A DNA stretch of 64,000 nt from Albugo candida (Eukaryota > Oomycota > Peronosporomycetes > Albuginales > Albuginaceae): positions 1 to 64,000 of the forward strand of contig CAJNAR010000039.1 of NCBI GenBank assembly GCA_905220665.1, written 5' to 3'. The notes below the pieces were generated by a model. It made no database searches, was not told where the DNA came from, and worked only from the letters and a program-made list of their open reading frames with translations. Positions 54,649 through 64,000 of this stretch are shown in pieces (position 1 is the first letter of the stretch; every line of letters begins with the position of its first letter). Both the position numbers and the translations under genes were made by a program.

Positions 54649-55598
54649 GGGAATTACTACTTCCACCCACGGCGTGACTTTTTCACCAATCAGATTACGG
54701 CGTAATTTCCACCCAAGTTTCTTACTATTTCCACCCACCTTTTTATGATAGGGGCACTTCACTCAGAAGTTTTGATTGGTAGACCCACCCTGGATGCATA
54801 TAATCTGCCATGAGTGGCCTGACACCAGGTGTATTGAAAATCCGCTATTCGTGTCGCATCCGTAAGAGATAATTTAGAGTACCTTTTTTCAGTCCAAAGA
54901 ATTCTGCTAGAGCTTTCGCAAACGTGCACTCGATTGCACCACAGGGCACTTCGGAATTCGGGCGATGCATACAAGCGGTATAGCGGCATAAAGAGGACAA
55001 GTTCACTGAAAGCAGCTACGTGCAAGATCTGGAGACGATAGCCCATCCCATAACAGTACAGCCGCAGGGCGTCTGTGCGCTTGAAAACCGGCATAAACAA
55101 GTTACAAATGTATTTACAAGTTATTTTAATTTTCTGTCGTGTTACAAGACATACGGCAAAAGTCCGCTGTCGTTATTAGTCCAATTCTCAGACCAGACTG
55201 AACGTACTTTTAACTTTTAAAAAGTTTCTCGCAGGATGTAGTAGATAGACGACATATGATGGCGATCCGTAGATGCGTACTTTACTGTTTGCGAACGACG
55301 CGGTACAACGAAAAGCATGATAAAGTTAGCTGATCTAGAATTGGGATTCTAGAAAGGTGTGCAACTATGAGTTCTGATACCTTCGATCGGCGTGCAGGAC
55401 TGTGAAACTGTAGCCATAGAGTGAAAAGTTGATTGGAAATAAAGCCGTAATTTGATTGGTCAGAAAGTCACGACGTGGGTGGAAATAGCAACTCCCTAGT
55501 AAAAAAACTTGGGTGGAAAATAACGCCGTAATCTGATTGGTGAAAAAGTCACGCAGTGGGTGGAAATAGCAAAATGTTGGGTGGAAATAGCAATTACC
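54649..55598. mobile_element. hAT-like MITE, 950 bp, with ~95-bp inverted repeats
   Basis: The left arm (54649-54750) and right arm (about 55498-55598) are inverted copies, sharing TTGGGTGGAAA and ACGCCGTAATCTGATTGGTG and GTGGGTGGAA. The ends are GGGAATTACTA and TAGCAATTACC. TAAATAAT flanks both sides exactly (54641-54648 and 55599-55606). An 8-bp target duplication is typical of hAT elements. A second, shortened copy of the arm lies inside the right end (55408-55493). No transposase is encoded; the frames inside have no motif. Confidence 0.85.
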
Positions 55599-56479
55599 TA
55601 AATAATTGGTGATCTGTATCGTACGTACCAATAGACGCGGACTTCAATATTGGTCTCATTCCAGAATTCCTTGGTCTTGGCGCCTAAATTGTCAAAAGCT
55701 CGACGTTGAACGTTGGATGTAAACGAATAGCTTCAAAGGTAGACGGACCTACAGAAACGTTTTGACCAATCATCTTGATGATGCGGAATGGTTCGATTCG
55801 TCTTGTAGCAAGTTTAGACTATATTTCGACTCCACCGGCCATGCAGAATCTTCCGCGTAGATAGTATTCAGGAGAGCTGAATCTCCATCGTTAAAGATGG
55901 CTTCTCGACATGTTTTCTTCGTAATACTGTTTCTGCCAAGCTTGCAAGGCAAATGAATTTTCTCGAGCGAGTTCAATTAACGGCTTTCGGTCGTTCAAAA
56001 ACTTTGTGCATTATCTGCAATTGATATATTTTACAGCACATTTGACAACTCATTTTGTGTAATTGAGTATGGTTAACGACCCGTATCAATCTGAAACGGA
56101 GAAAAAAAAGCTTGTCGACGTGCTAATAAGTGTTGCGTGTGCCTACTCTATGTGACTCAAATGATGAACCCAATCAATCCCATTGTACGAAAACAAGCAA
56201 CTTGATGCATCTTCAAGCACCAAGTTATGGCAATCGATTTGGCCATCTCTCTGAGCTCGATGTGCAGTCGTCATGCTCAATTTCACTCCTATCACTTGCA
56301 TAAGTGATCTCCAAATTTAGAGGTAAATCTTCGATCCTTGTCACTTATGATAACGTGCGGTGATCCGTGTAGCGTATGACTCCATCATGAACATCTAAGC
56401 CGCTTCTGCGGCTTCTAACCTCGTTTAGGCTGGTATGCAGCTCCCACGTTTAAAAAAATTATCCCAATCCTTCATAATT

Positions 56480-56488
56480 GAGTCACAT
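56480..56488. other. Target-site duplication GAGTCACAT, left copy of LINE C
   Basis: GAGTCACAT is found here and at 58621-58629 on either side of LINE C. The flanking gypsy integrase sequence joins across it. Confidence 0.8.
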
Positions 56489-58620
56489 CCTTTCCGTTCG
56501 GCCAGAAACCAACTCATTCGATGATTATTTCAACTCTCGACAAGCGTTTTTACGATGGGTTTGGTGTATGGTTTCGAAGGGCAAGAACTGGTCGTGGTCG
56601 ACTACTGGTTGCGCAGACGATGATTTTATCACGGCTGTGGCATTATACAATGCACGTAGACATATCAGCAGTAACTATCCGACAGTGGCAATCGATGTTA
56701 AATCGATTTGTGCTTGGTCGGAAACACAAAAAAGATTTAACACATGTTCACCTACTCAGCAAAGAATTTTTATATCTTCGCCGACAAGATGGTGGACTAC
56801 AAGTTCCTTTTTTGGTGGGACGAATAAAGCTACAACGTATTCAATTCCTTCAGCAGTTCGCATCCGATGCGTCAACAATTATTCCTGCGAATTGGACAAC
56901 TGCTTCGACGGAATTATTACAACTTATCCAACCTTCCTTTGGACCTCACAAGCCGATGGATATATTCACCATCGCATCAAATCGACATGGGAAAATGGTT
57001 CAATGGGAGAGCATATCGTCATGGTGGAAACACGCATTTGAAATGTGGCATCAGATGAATTGGAGCATTTCAATATCAGATTTAAATGTTTCACAACGCC
57101 GTCAGTACTACATGGAACAGCCGATGTGGTTTCACTGCGACCAAAAATTACATTACGAAGCTGCTACTCGCCATCCGAATACGGAGAACGTTTGGTACAA
57201 TCTTGGTATGGCGGACGAACCAAATCGCACATTTCGAAAAACGTTTGCTACACTTTTCGACGTTCGAAGTTTGCAAGACTTTTTTCGTGAAAGCGACACA
57301 TGGCCAACGAAGGAAGATTTCGTCGCCAACTATCACAACGACGAAGAGCTGAACACATCGGATATGGCTGGAGAAAAGTTGCTGAGTCGACTTTACAATG
57401 AAGTCACTTAGATTCTCCAGCGTATCCACTCGACGATTGGTCTCATCGTTTGGATTATACCAACCACAAGTGGCAGATCATTTTATGGGGAAGTAAAAAC
57501 CAAAGAAAGCAAACATTATTTTCCATCTATTTCACGCGCAAAACTCTCACGAATCGTCTGGAAACCTCCCGAACCAGCCAAGAGCCATCCGATGTCGACA
57601 CATTGGTCACCACGGGAGAGATCGAACGCATTGGATTCAGAACGAGTTCGAACTTTTATGGCTACATCACGGCATCTTCGAAAACGTGTATTACCAATTT
57701 TTGAGGATTTACAATTTCATCTAGCCTTTCGGATGCTGCCAGTTCGATCTCGTTTCTGGTTCTTAAAGGATATTAAGCCCGGCATTATATTGTGCACGCA
57801 GCCTTCTTCTGGGGCAGTGCAATCCGATCAACATCTCTTTCTAGAGTGCGATCACACGGCACAGTTATGAAAAGAGTTACTCCCTAGTTGGGATCAGTTT
57901 TTCTCCTTTCGACCAGGTTGGACGCATATTGCATGTGCAATCGTACCAACACTACGGTCGGATTGGAAAGATTATCAGCAATTATATCGGATGTATGGCT
58001 TGCATTGCAAGCGGTGACAGCGCACTTCGTCTGGACAGATCGGAATCGCGTTTGTTCGATCAGCGATCAGCAACTCCGACAGTTCCAGCACTTTCCGTCA
58101 TTTACACCACTTTTAGTGTACACGTTCGGTACTTTCGAAGACAGTGTTACGACCAAGACGAACGCAGTCGGCTTGCAAAGGTGCTGGACCAACTAGAACA
58201 GCAAGGATCATTTGGTGGATTTTTCAGAAGCCGAAGATCATTACTGCGGGTACGGCACAGGCGAGCGGAAAGGCAAGTGCAACTCGGGTCCTAGTCCTAG
58301 TTGGCTGGTTATGTTCACCGTAGTGTGGCGCACACCAGTTTGCAAACCACGGTACTTTTGGACCGTTTTTACAACTTTACAAACTTACCACTTCACAACT
58401 TTACAACTTTCAACATCTATCCGTTACACGATGGACACACTCTCTCTCGTACTGTAGTGGTGAACGCTACCGCACTGCAGAACTAGCAACGAGGGACATT
58501 TTATCATCTCTTACAGGTATTTTACGAAACGTTTAATATATGTATATATGTTATTTAAGATAGCCTAGGCAACTAGAGAAGTCAGTTAGTCTAATTCTAG
58601 TAATATAGACACCTTCAACT
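56489..58620 (+). mobile_element. LINE copy C, 5'-truncated, with 9-bp target duplication
   Basis: Same family as LINE fragments A and B but in plus orientation. It starts after the RT catalytic region and ends with the family terminus AGACACCTTCAACT. GAGTCACAT flanks both sides. The insert interrupts the integrase of gypsy remnant 2. Confidence 0.9.
56521..58294 (+). pseudogene. LINE ORF2 C-terminal region (copy C)
   Basis: Frame 56521-57411 (296 codons) begins FYDGFGVWFRRARTGRGR and contains WQSMLNRFVLGRK, matching copy A (FYGGFRRWFRRARTVRGR; WQSMLNRFVLSRK). After frame breaks it resumes at 57929-58294 with RSATPTVPALSVIYTTFS, shared with fragment B. It lacks the endonuclease and RT core. 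Confidence 0.85.
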
Positions 58621-58639
58621 GAGTCACATTCTTTTGAAA

Positions 58640-58961
58640 CTGGTAAATCATCCACAAAGTCAATAGATACCACTTCCTAACCTTCTTTTGGAACTGACCT
58701 TATCGATCTTTTTGAACTTGCCGGATTTTCATCTGATGCATGTTTTACATGTAGATACATATTTTATTACATCTTTTCTAGTATTGGCCAGTGATACCAC
58801 TGTGCTCTCTTGTATCCATTGCGCTGGATTCTCGGATGGGTTGCTGGTGGTCCGTCGTGCGATTCGACGATTATGTTTTTGCCAATTTTGTAATTGTTTG
58901 GGGCACAAAAGCGTTTACCGTTGTGATCTGATTGCAGATACACCAAGCCTTTCAACTTCAC
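58640..58961 (-). pseudogene. Integrase zinc-binding region of gypsy remnant 2
   Basis: The minus strand reads GLVYLQSDHNGKRFC, then ESHDGPPATHP and WYHWPILEKM, the HHCC-type finger region that precedes gypsy integrase cores, then VVSIDFVDDLP at about 58670-58640, the start of the core. Cysteines of the finger are partly lost. Confidence 0.65.
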
Positions 58962-59214
58962 AAATTTGACGGTATCGTGTATTTCAGAGCCATTCCGTAT
59001 AGCACTGAAATTAGGATCTGTATCATACGTCTCTTGAAACCTTTTTTAATTGACGTTCATAAATGCGTACTCACGATAGTAGTATCGATGATGTGAAACT
59101 GGTCCAACGTGTCCATGCTCTTCCGGTACCTGACGCACTCAAATATCAAGCGCCTTTCCCCGATTGTTCACATCGTCGAGGATCATGTGCATCGCAACAT
59201 AATCGACGCATTCA

Positions 59215-61100
59215 TTAGGTTGATGCTATCGAAAGTGACAACGACCAGCTGTACCACGTTAAAAACACATCTTTCCATACAAACAATGAAGGCTGCGAAG
59301 AAGTTTCGGGGGGCGTCACTAGACGGGATAATGCGTCCGCATCAACGTTGTGTAACCCTTTGACGTGATGGAGAACTGAATCGAGCCAATTTCGGCGAGA
59401 CCTTTGAATGATGCAGCATCCAACGACACGCAGAATTATCCGTATATGCATCGAATGGCCTAGTGGTGCCGCGAATTCTAGCTTGATGGTTGGTAACGTT
59501 TTCAGTGAGGGGCCAATGAATTTCATGCTGGCCTAATTTGTTTGGATAAAACGCAATCCGATGTATGCGTCACCAAATTTTTGCAATGACACTGCAATAA
59601 GTGCGGGGTTTGATATCCTGAATCGTCATTGTAATAAAGAACTTGACAGAAAAGTCCGAAAACTTCAAAAAAGGCGCTTGTTGGAGTAAAATATAGACTG
59701 AGACACGCTTTCTTCTGGATAAGAGCCCAATATCATTAATTATCCTGTTTCATGGGACGGCTGAGAGGTTATGCAAGCGTTGCAAAATCACAGACACATG
59801 CTAAGCCAAGAAAACTAAGTAGTCCATGCTTCAATCGTGGCGCATTCATTTGTCCAATCACAACGCTCTTCTTCGTGTCAATCGATTATTCTTGACCAGA
59901 TACTGTGTGGCCGAGATTCAATTTCAGGTAGAACAAAGGGTCACTTATAACGATGTGCGTACAGGTCTTGATATCGTAAAACCTCTCCGAGTGCTCGAAA
60001 GTGCTCTCCATGTGCGGCTTGGTCCCTTAAAAAGATGCAAATGTCGTCCCAATACACGACAACAAAGGTGAATTTATCGTAAAAGATCGCATTAGTCGTG
60101 ACCAGATGTCTGGCATATCTGATAAACTCTTTGTTTCAAAACACCTATTAATTGTTTCTTTGAGCGGTCAAAAATCTTCGTCCTGCCGTGAGTTGTTTGC
60201 GACTAGCATTTCATCGCATCCCTCAGGTTAACCGATGACCGTAGATATCATGCTTCCTTGCATTTTTACAAATAGCTCGTTAATTTAGGGAAGGCGTATT
60301 TGAGGAATACGTGTCTGACTATGCACGTGCTGATAGTCAATAATATATCTGATTGATACCCAGGTATTCCCGGACCTGAGCCACTCTGATCGTTATGAAA
60401 TGGATTATGTAACTGAATTCTTCTTGGGTGCCCCGAATGTATTAGAAACCAATGGCGGATTGGATACTTCGATCTATCACAAACGTATCTTGTCTGGGAC
60501 AAACTCCTCGAATTCATCCTGGATAGGCGGCATACACCCTTAGGTTTATTCTGAACATCGTCCTCATATTAACTCAGACATAACCGTCTTCTAGAGGTAT
60601 GTTGTCTGGAAACATATCGGAAATTTGTTTTAGCAATATTGTATGAATGAAGGTGCTTCTTTGATACTCAAGTAACATTTCTTGATCAGGTATACTCACA
60701 AAACGCTCCATCCTGTATGTTTTGGACAAACTCTTTGAAATTTTCCGAGAAATCCAATATCATGATAGTGGTTCTGTTCGATGTCAAATTGAACTTTGCC
60801 TTGGAAGTACCAGAAAAATTATTCGCATCTGTTCTTAAGTCTATGATGTTCTAAAAAAAGAAGTAGCGCCATGGTTTGCCCAGAGTCACGTCGTCTTTTT
60901 CTCAATTTTCGTCCATTTTGTGAACGTTAAAAGGTCCGCCTCTCCATAATAATGGCGACTTGTACCTTCTTCACATTTTGACTTCGGCTATCACCATCGA
61001 ACGCATACACATGTACATGATGCGTGCCCAAGGTCTTTTTTGCGATTACGGGTCGAAACAAATTAACGCTTGATCCTCCATCTACGACAGCCTTGACCGT
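59215..61100 (-). pseudogene. Protease, RT and RNase H of gypsy remnant 2
   Basis: The minus strand shows KAVVDGGSSVNLFRP near 61080 (protease with DGG for DSG), FVVVYWDDICIFL near 60050 (RT active site with WDD) and VLHHVKGLHNVDADALSR at about 59380-59320 (RNase H end). Between them the frame changes repeatedly. Confidence 0.7.
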
Positions 61101-62346
61101 TTTCTTTTTGGTGTGTGCGGTATCCTAATTAGTGCGCTGGCATCTCTATATTCAGCGTTATCGACGTTACACGTTGTTATAATCGTCTCTGATTTTGTCT
61201 TCTTGCTTTTGATTGAGCTCACGTGCCTCTCCACGTCCTTTCCTGTCTGTCACGGTACAAGCGCATTAATATCATGAACGTCATGGATTCTTAAAACCAT
61301 GTCACAGCCGTCTTAGCCTTCAGTAGGTCTTGCTAATGTATCTCACATGGTCAATCTCCATGGGTTAGGACTCATTATATCGCCGCTGGTACTCATTACT
61401 CACGAGATTTGTTCCTGAATCATGTCGGCTCGCTGATGTTCATTGCGCAACTATGTCTCCTGGCGCTAAATGATACCTTCCATCAATTCTTTGTACTTTT
61501 TTTGTAAACGATAATACTTTAAATCCACTTTGATGGCTTCAGTAAGTGTTTTAACGCGCCTATATTGTTTGTATCTATTCTTTTGTTCGACTTTGTAAAC
61601 CGCGCTGAAATGAATAACCTTGTCACGCTCACTCATACTACGTATTTGAATGATGATACGCCGCGTAAGTGTAATGTGACTCGATATGTCTCGACAATCG
61701 CGCTGTTAAGGATCATTCACTGGTATCTTGAACGTTGTTGTAATCCGCTGGCACAAACTCCCGATACAGCTCGATACAGATATCATCAACAGTAGCGATC
61801 AAATTTCTATGGACTGAAAATCACTTTGCAGCTTCTCCTCTCAAGGTACTAACTAGGGTCGCCACAATTTGGTAGAACATACCACTGACTCGCACGCTAA
61901 TCTTTTAGCGCAAAAATACTGATCTACTTGTCGGAGTACAATTGTGCGGATAGCACGACCACTGTATGCGGCAACCTGACAACATCCGTCTTTAGCTCTG
62001 TGCCACGGGCTATTTATGCATTTGCCCTAATATTGCTTGTTGTCTTGTCATCATCGCCACCATTTGTCGCATCAACTACGCGTTCGATGATGGTTCCATT
62101 ATCTAGATAGTACTTGCCTTTCGACAAATCAGATATCCTTTACTTCTATATGAGCACATGGATACTTGACGAGCGTTTAATTTCCAAGTAATCTCTTCCA
62201 CTCATACGTCAGTAGCATCTGAGCAAATATCAATCTCCTTTTTCCTCGAAGGTACTACCCAAAAGAACGGATCAATTGGCTATAAGTGTGCGTGATATAT
62301 TGAGTCCGGACCAAGATGTCGAGAGCCGAAAAGAGCTTGAAGAGGA

Positions 62347-62362
62347 CCAACAAGTGCTACCA
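62347..62362 (-). other. Primer binding site of gypsy remnant 2
   Basis: The minus strand reads TGGTAGCACTTGTTGG, identical to the PBS of the element in kinesin. As there, two bases separate it from the TG of the LTR (62365). Confidence 0.7.
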
Positions 62363-62364
62363 CT

Positions 62365-62600
62365 TGTCGTTTCCCCCAATATTTTGATAGGTCCTTAGTT
62401 CGCTACGCTACTTTTAAGCTTTTCCCGGTGTACGAATTCTCCCTCAAGCCAGTCATATGAAGTTGTAAAAAGACACGTACTTACGCACGGTATAGAATAT
62501 ATATGTAATTCGGATGATGACATGTAAGCCTATGCGCTATGAACATGGTCTTGACATGTTCATTATGACAGGTACAATGACAAAAAAAAATCAGAATGAA
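62365..62600 (-). repeat. Candidate right LTR of gypsy remnant 2
   Basis: Begins TGTCGTTTCC two bases after the PBS and shares the ordered blocks listed for 54261-54480. The outer end is not determined. Confidence 0.55.
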
Positions 62601-63149
62601 AAGTTTAACGGTTTGAGAATACATTGGGATAACAGATAGAGTAATCCTCCCGGATAGAATTGAGCATTTTAATGCAGAAAAAATAACCCTCTGCATCATT
62701 TCTCACCTCGGCCTTTCTTTTGTAGCCTTTTAGGGAATCTTCACACTCGTTGGCCAGAACCGCTTTTTCATGCATAAAAAACTGGTTATTATGTATCATC
62801 AATCTACCGGAATTAAACGTTCTAGCAATAATGGATACTCAATCGAAGGATGGATAGATCAAATATGATTTTTGAGGTGTACTTATCGAAGCCAAGAGTA
62901 AACAGGCTACACTTAATTAGAGCAGAAGCAAACGCACAGCTTGTCCTTCTTTACCACAATCATTGACCTCGTGTGTGACTTGGTTATCGTAGACGCATCT
63001 TCCGATTCATGAATCATTATGTCAGTGCTGTTAGAAGATGTTCGATATGCACGCTATTATTTAAGGACCGTGTGGTTTGAAATAGTGCACGATGTTGTAG
63101 TTCGTAGGCGGATGGAGTACATAGCTGAATTCATATGGCAACAGTTAAG
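62601..63149. other. No recognised gene
   Basis: Only short frames. The stretch may include the rest of the LTR of gypsy remnant 2 and the 5' flank of the next copia element, but I cannot place either. Confidence 0.4.
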
Positions 63150-64000
63150 ACAAGATTCACATTTTTGCACTAAAACATAGAGGCAAGGGAAATTAATAGG
63201 TTTGAGATCAAAGACGCCTGTCGTATACACGCGCGCCGAGGGTGCGCAAACGATACCAGACGCCTTCGTACAATTCGACATATCTCCACCCAGCGAGACT
63301 GCAGTTACAGATGCTAGTGAGTTGAGAGGTGCCTCCAGTGATGTGAGCCTCAAGACACTCAAGGCATTGACAACCATGAAGTAACGCATGAGTCGCCTGG
63401 AGATGTCACAGCTCAAAAGAGAAGAAGACGAGCGCATGAAGGAAGCTCCTGCACGAGCCTCCGCCTGTCCGTGCTCCAGCACCAAGGGTACCAGATTTTC
63501 AGATCTCAATGTACCTTCAGCATCAAGAATATGTAGCCATGAGGCAAGGACAACCAATGTCTCGGACCTAGATGCTACAGCAAGCACCCATACCACCCAA
63601 CGCACCTCCAAATTAGAACTCACTTCAGTTGGTTGGAGCTAGAAGGCCTGATGCTCTGCAGAGAAAACTGTCTATCCGACATTTTGATGGAAAGAAGCTC
63701 TACGAAGGGCTTAGTTCTGGATTTTTGGATTGGAGTCGTCGTTTCGTTCGACAGCTGGTGTTGGATCAGAAGGCGTGTGGTTTAGAGTGGTCAGAAGAAT
63801 TCAAGGCTGGCCTCACGGGTCACTGTCTGAGTGGCACTGCGGAGCGGGATTACCACAGGCAACTAGAGACCTGGTGGCACCAGCGACCGATGCTGCAATA
63901 CGTCATGGAATTTTTGCACCAGACATTTCGGAAGACTATCATTCAAGTTGAAGCAAACAAGCTTCCGACCGCGAGAAAGAACCCGAAGCGTTCTTGGCCC
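63150..64000 (+). pseudogene. Gag of copia element 3, runs off the window
   Basis: Plus-strand gag. The first part (about 63200-63640) is a variable Ser/Thr-rich region with a stop after TTMK and a frame change near 63640. From 63659 one frame is open to the window end: QRKLSIRHFDGKKLYEGLSS, WSRRFVRQLVL, HCLSGTAERDY and PMLQYVMEFLHQTFRK. This is homologous to the gag of copia element 1 (QRKLTIRKFDGTELYRGLGS). Its pol would lie to the right of this window. Confidence 0.75.

Larger units (their letters stand above)
54261..62364 (-). mobile_element. Ty3/gypsy remnant 2, carrying nested MITE and LINE
   Basis: Minus-strand pol remnants in Ty3 order: protease (about 61090), RT (60500-59800), RNase H (59526-59215), integrase zinc region (58961-58700), then integrase split by LINE C (58680-58621, continued at 56479). 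The PBS at 62347-62362 directly precedes the right LTR. Counting inserts, the element spans about 8 kb. It is far more decayed than the one inside kinesin. Confidence 0.7.

Noticed and set aside
63057..63623. 188-codon minus-strand frame
   Set aside because: It is antisense to the copia gag; the plus strand gives a recognisable protein.

Overview
This window looks like a repeat-rich, gene-poor stretch of an oomycete genome, probably a Phytophthora or downy-mildew relative. I base this on the LINE ORF1 type, the copia gag type, a chromodomain Ty3/gypsy element, Mutator, Tc1 and hAT-like DNA transposons, 53-55 bp GT-AG introns, and a secreted-protein pseudogene of RXLR-like layout. The family assignments come from motifs I can read in translation; the species is inference. 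There is no bacterial-style operon structure, CRISPR array, rRNA gene or convincing tRNA gene.

Layout. 1-7370 is a tandem satellite of about 870 bp units arranged as an alternating A/B dimer (about 1.74 kb). It ends at a G-rich tract and a 36-T run that is the poly(A) tail of a minus-strand LINE ORF1 copy (7595-10280). 10281-13755 is a head-to-tail pile of minus-strand retroposons: LINE fragment B, a tRNA-like SINE, and LINE fragment A with the reverse transcriptase. Their junctions all carry the same 16-bp sequence. 14341-15033 is a secreted effector-like pseudogene. 17506-18174 is a possible secreted nucleoside-hydrolase-like gene.

The only conserved cellular gene is a kinesin-1 heavy chain (exons 21495-23487). 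It is split by a 6.6 kb chromodomain Ty3/gypsy retrotransposon (23647-30264, minus strand) with paired LTRs and a CAGAG target duplication. The rest of the coiled coil and an IAK-like tail motif lie beyond the element (30265-30672). A stop codon and a frameshift also break the gene. A decayed second copy of the kinesin 3' region (about 19720-20520) lies just upstream without the insertion.

From 35.4 kb onward the window is nested transposons. A copia element (35375-41711) contains a complete Tc1/mariner element (38191-39770). A second copia element (42718-51430) contains a LINE fragment, a MULE remnant and a second Tc1-like element. A minus-strand Ty3/gypsy remnant (about 54261-62364, plus its right LTR) contains a 950-bp hAT-like MITE with an 8-bp target duplication and a LINE copy (56489-58620) with a 9-bp target duplication. 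The window ends inside the gag of a third copia-type element on the plus strand. Long stretches at 15-17.5, 18.2-19.7, 20.5-21.5, 31-35.3 and 51.5-53.7 kb hold no gene I can recognise.

Almost every element is mutated, so most transposon genes are listed as broken. Coordinates of degenerate elements are approximate unless a terminal repeat or target duplication fixes them.
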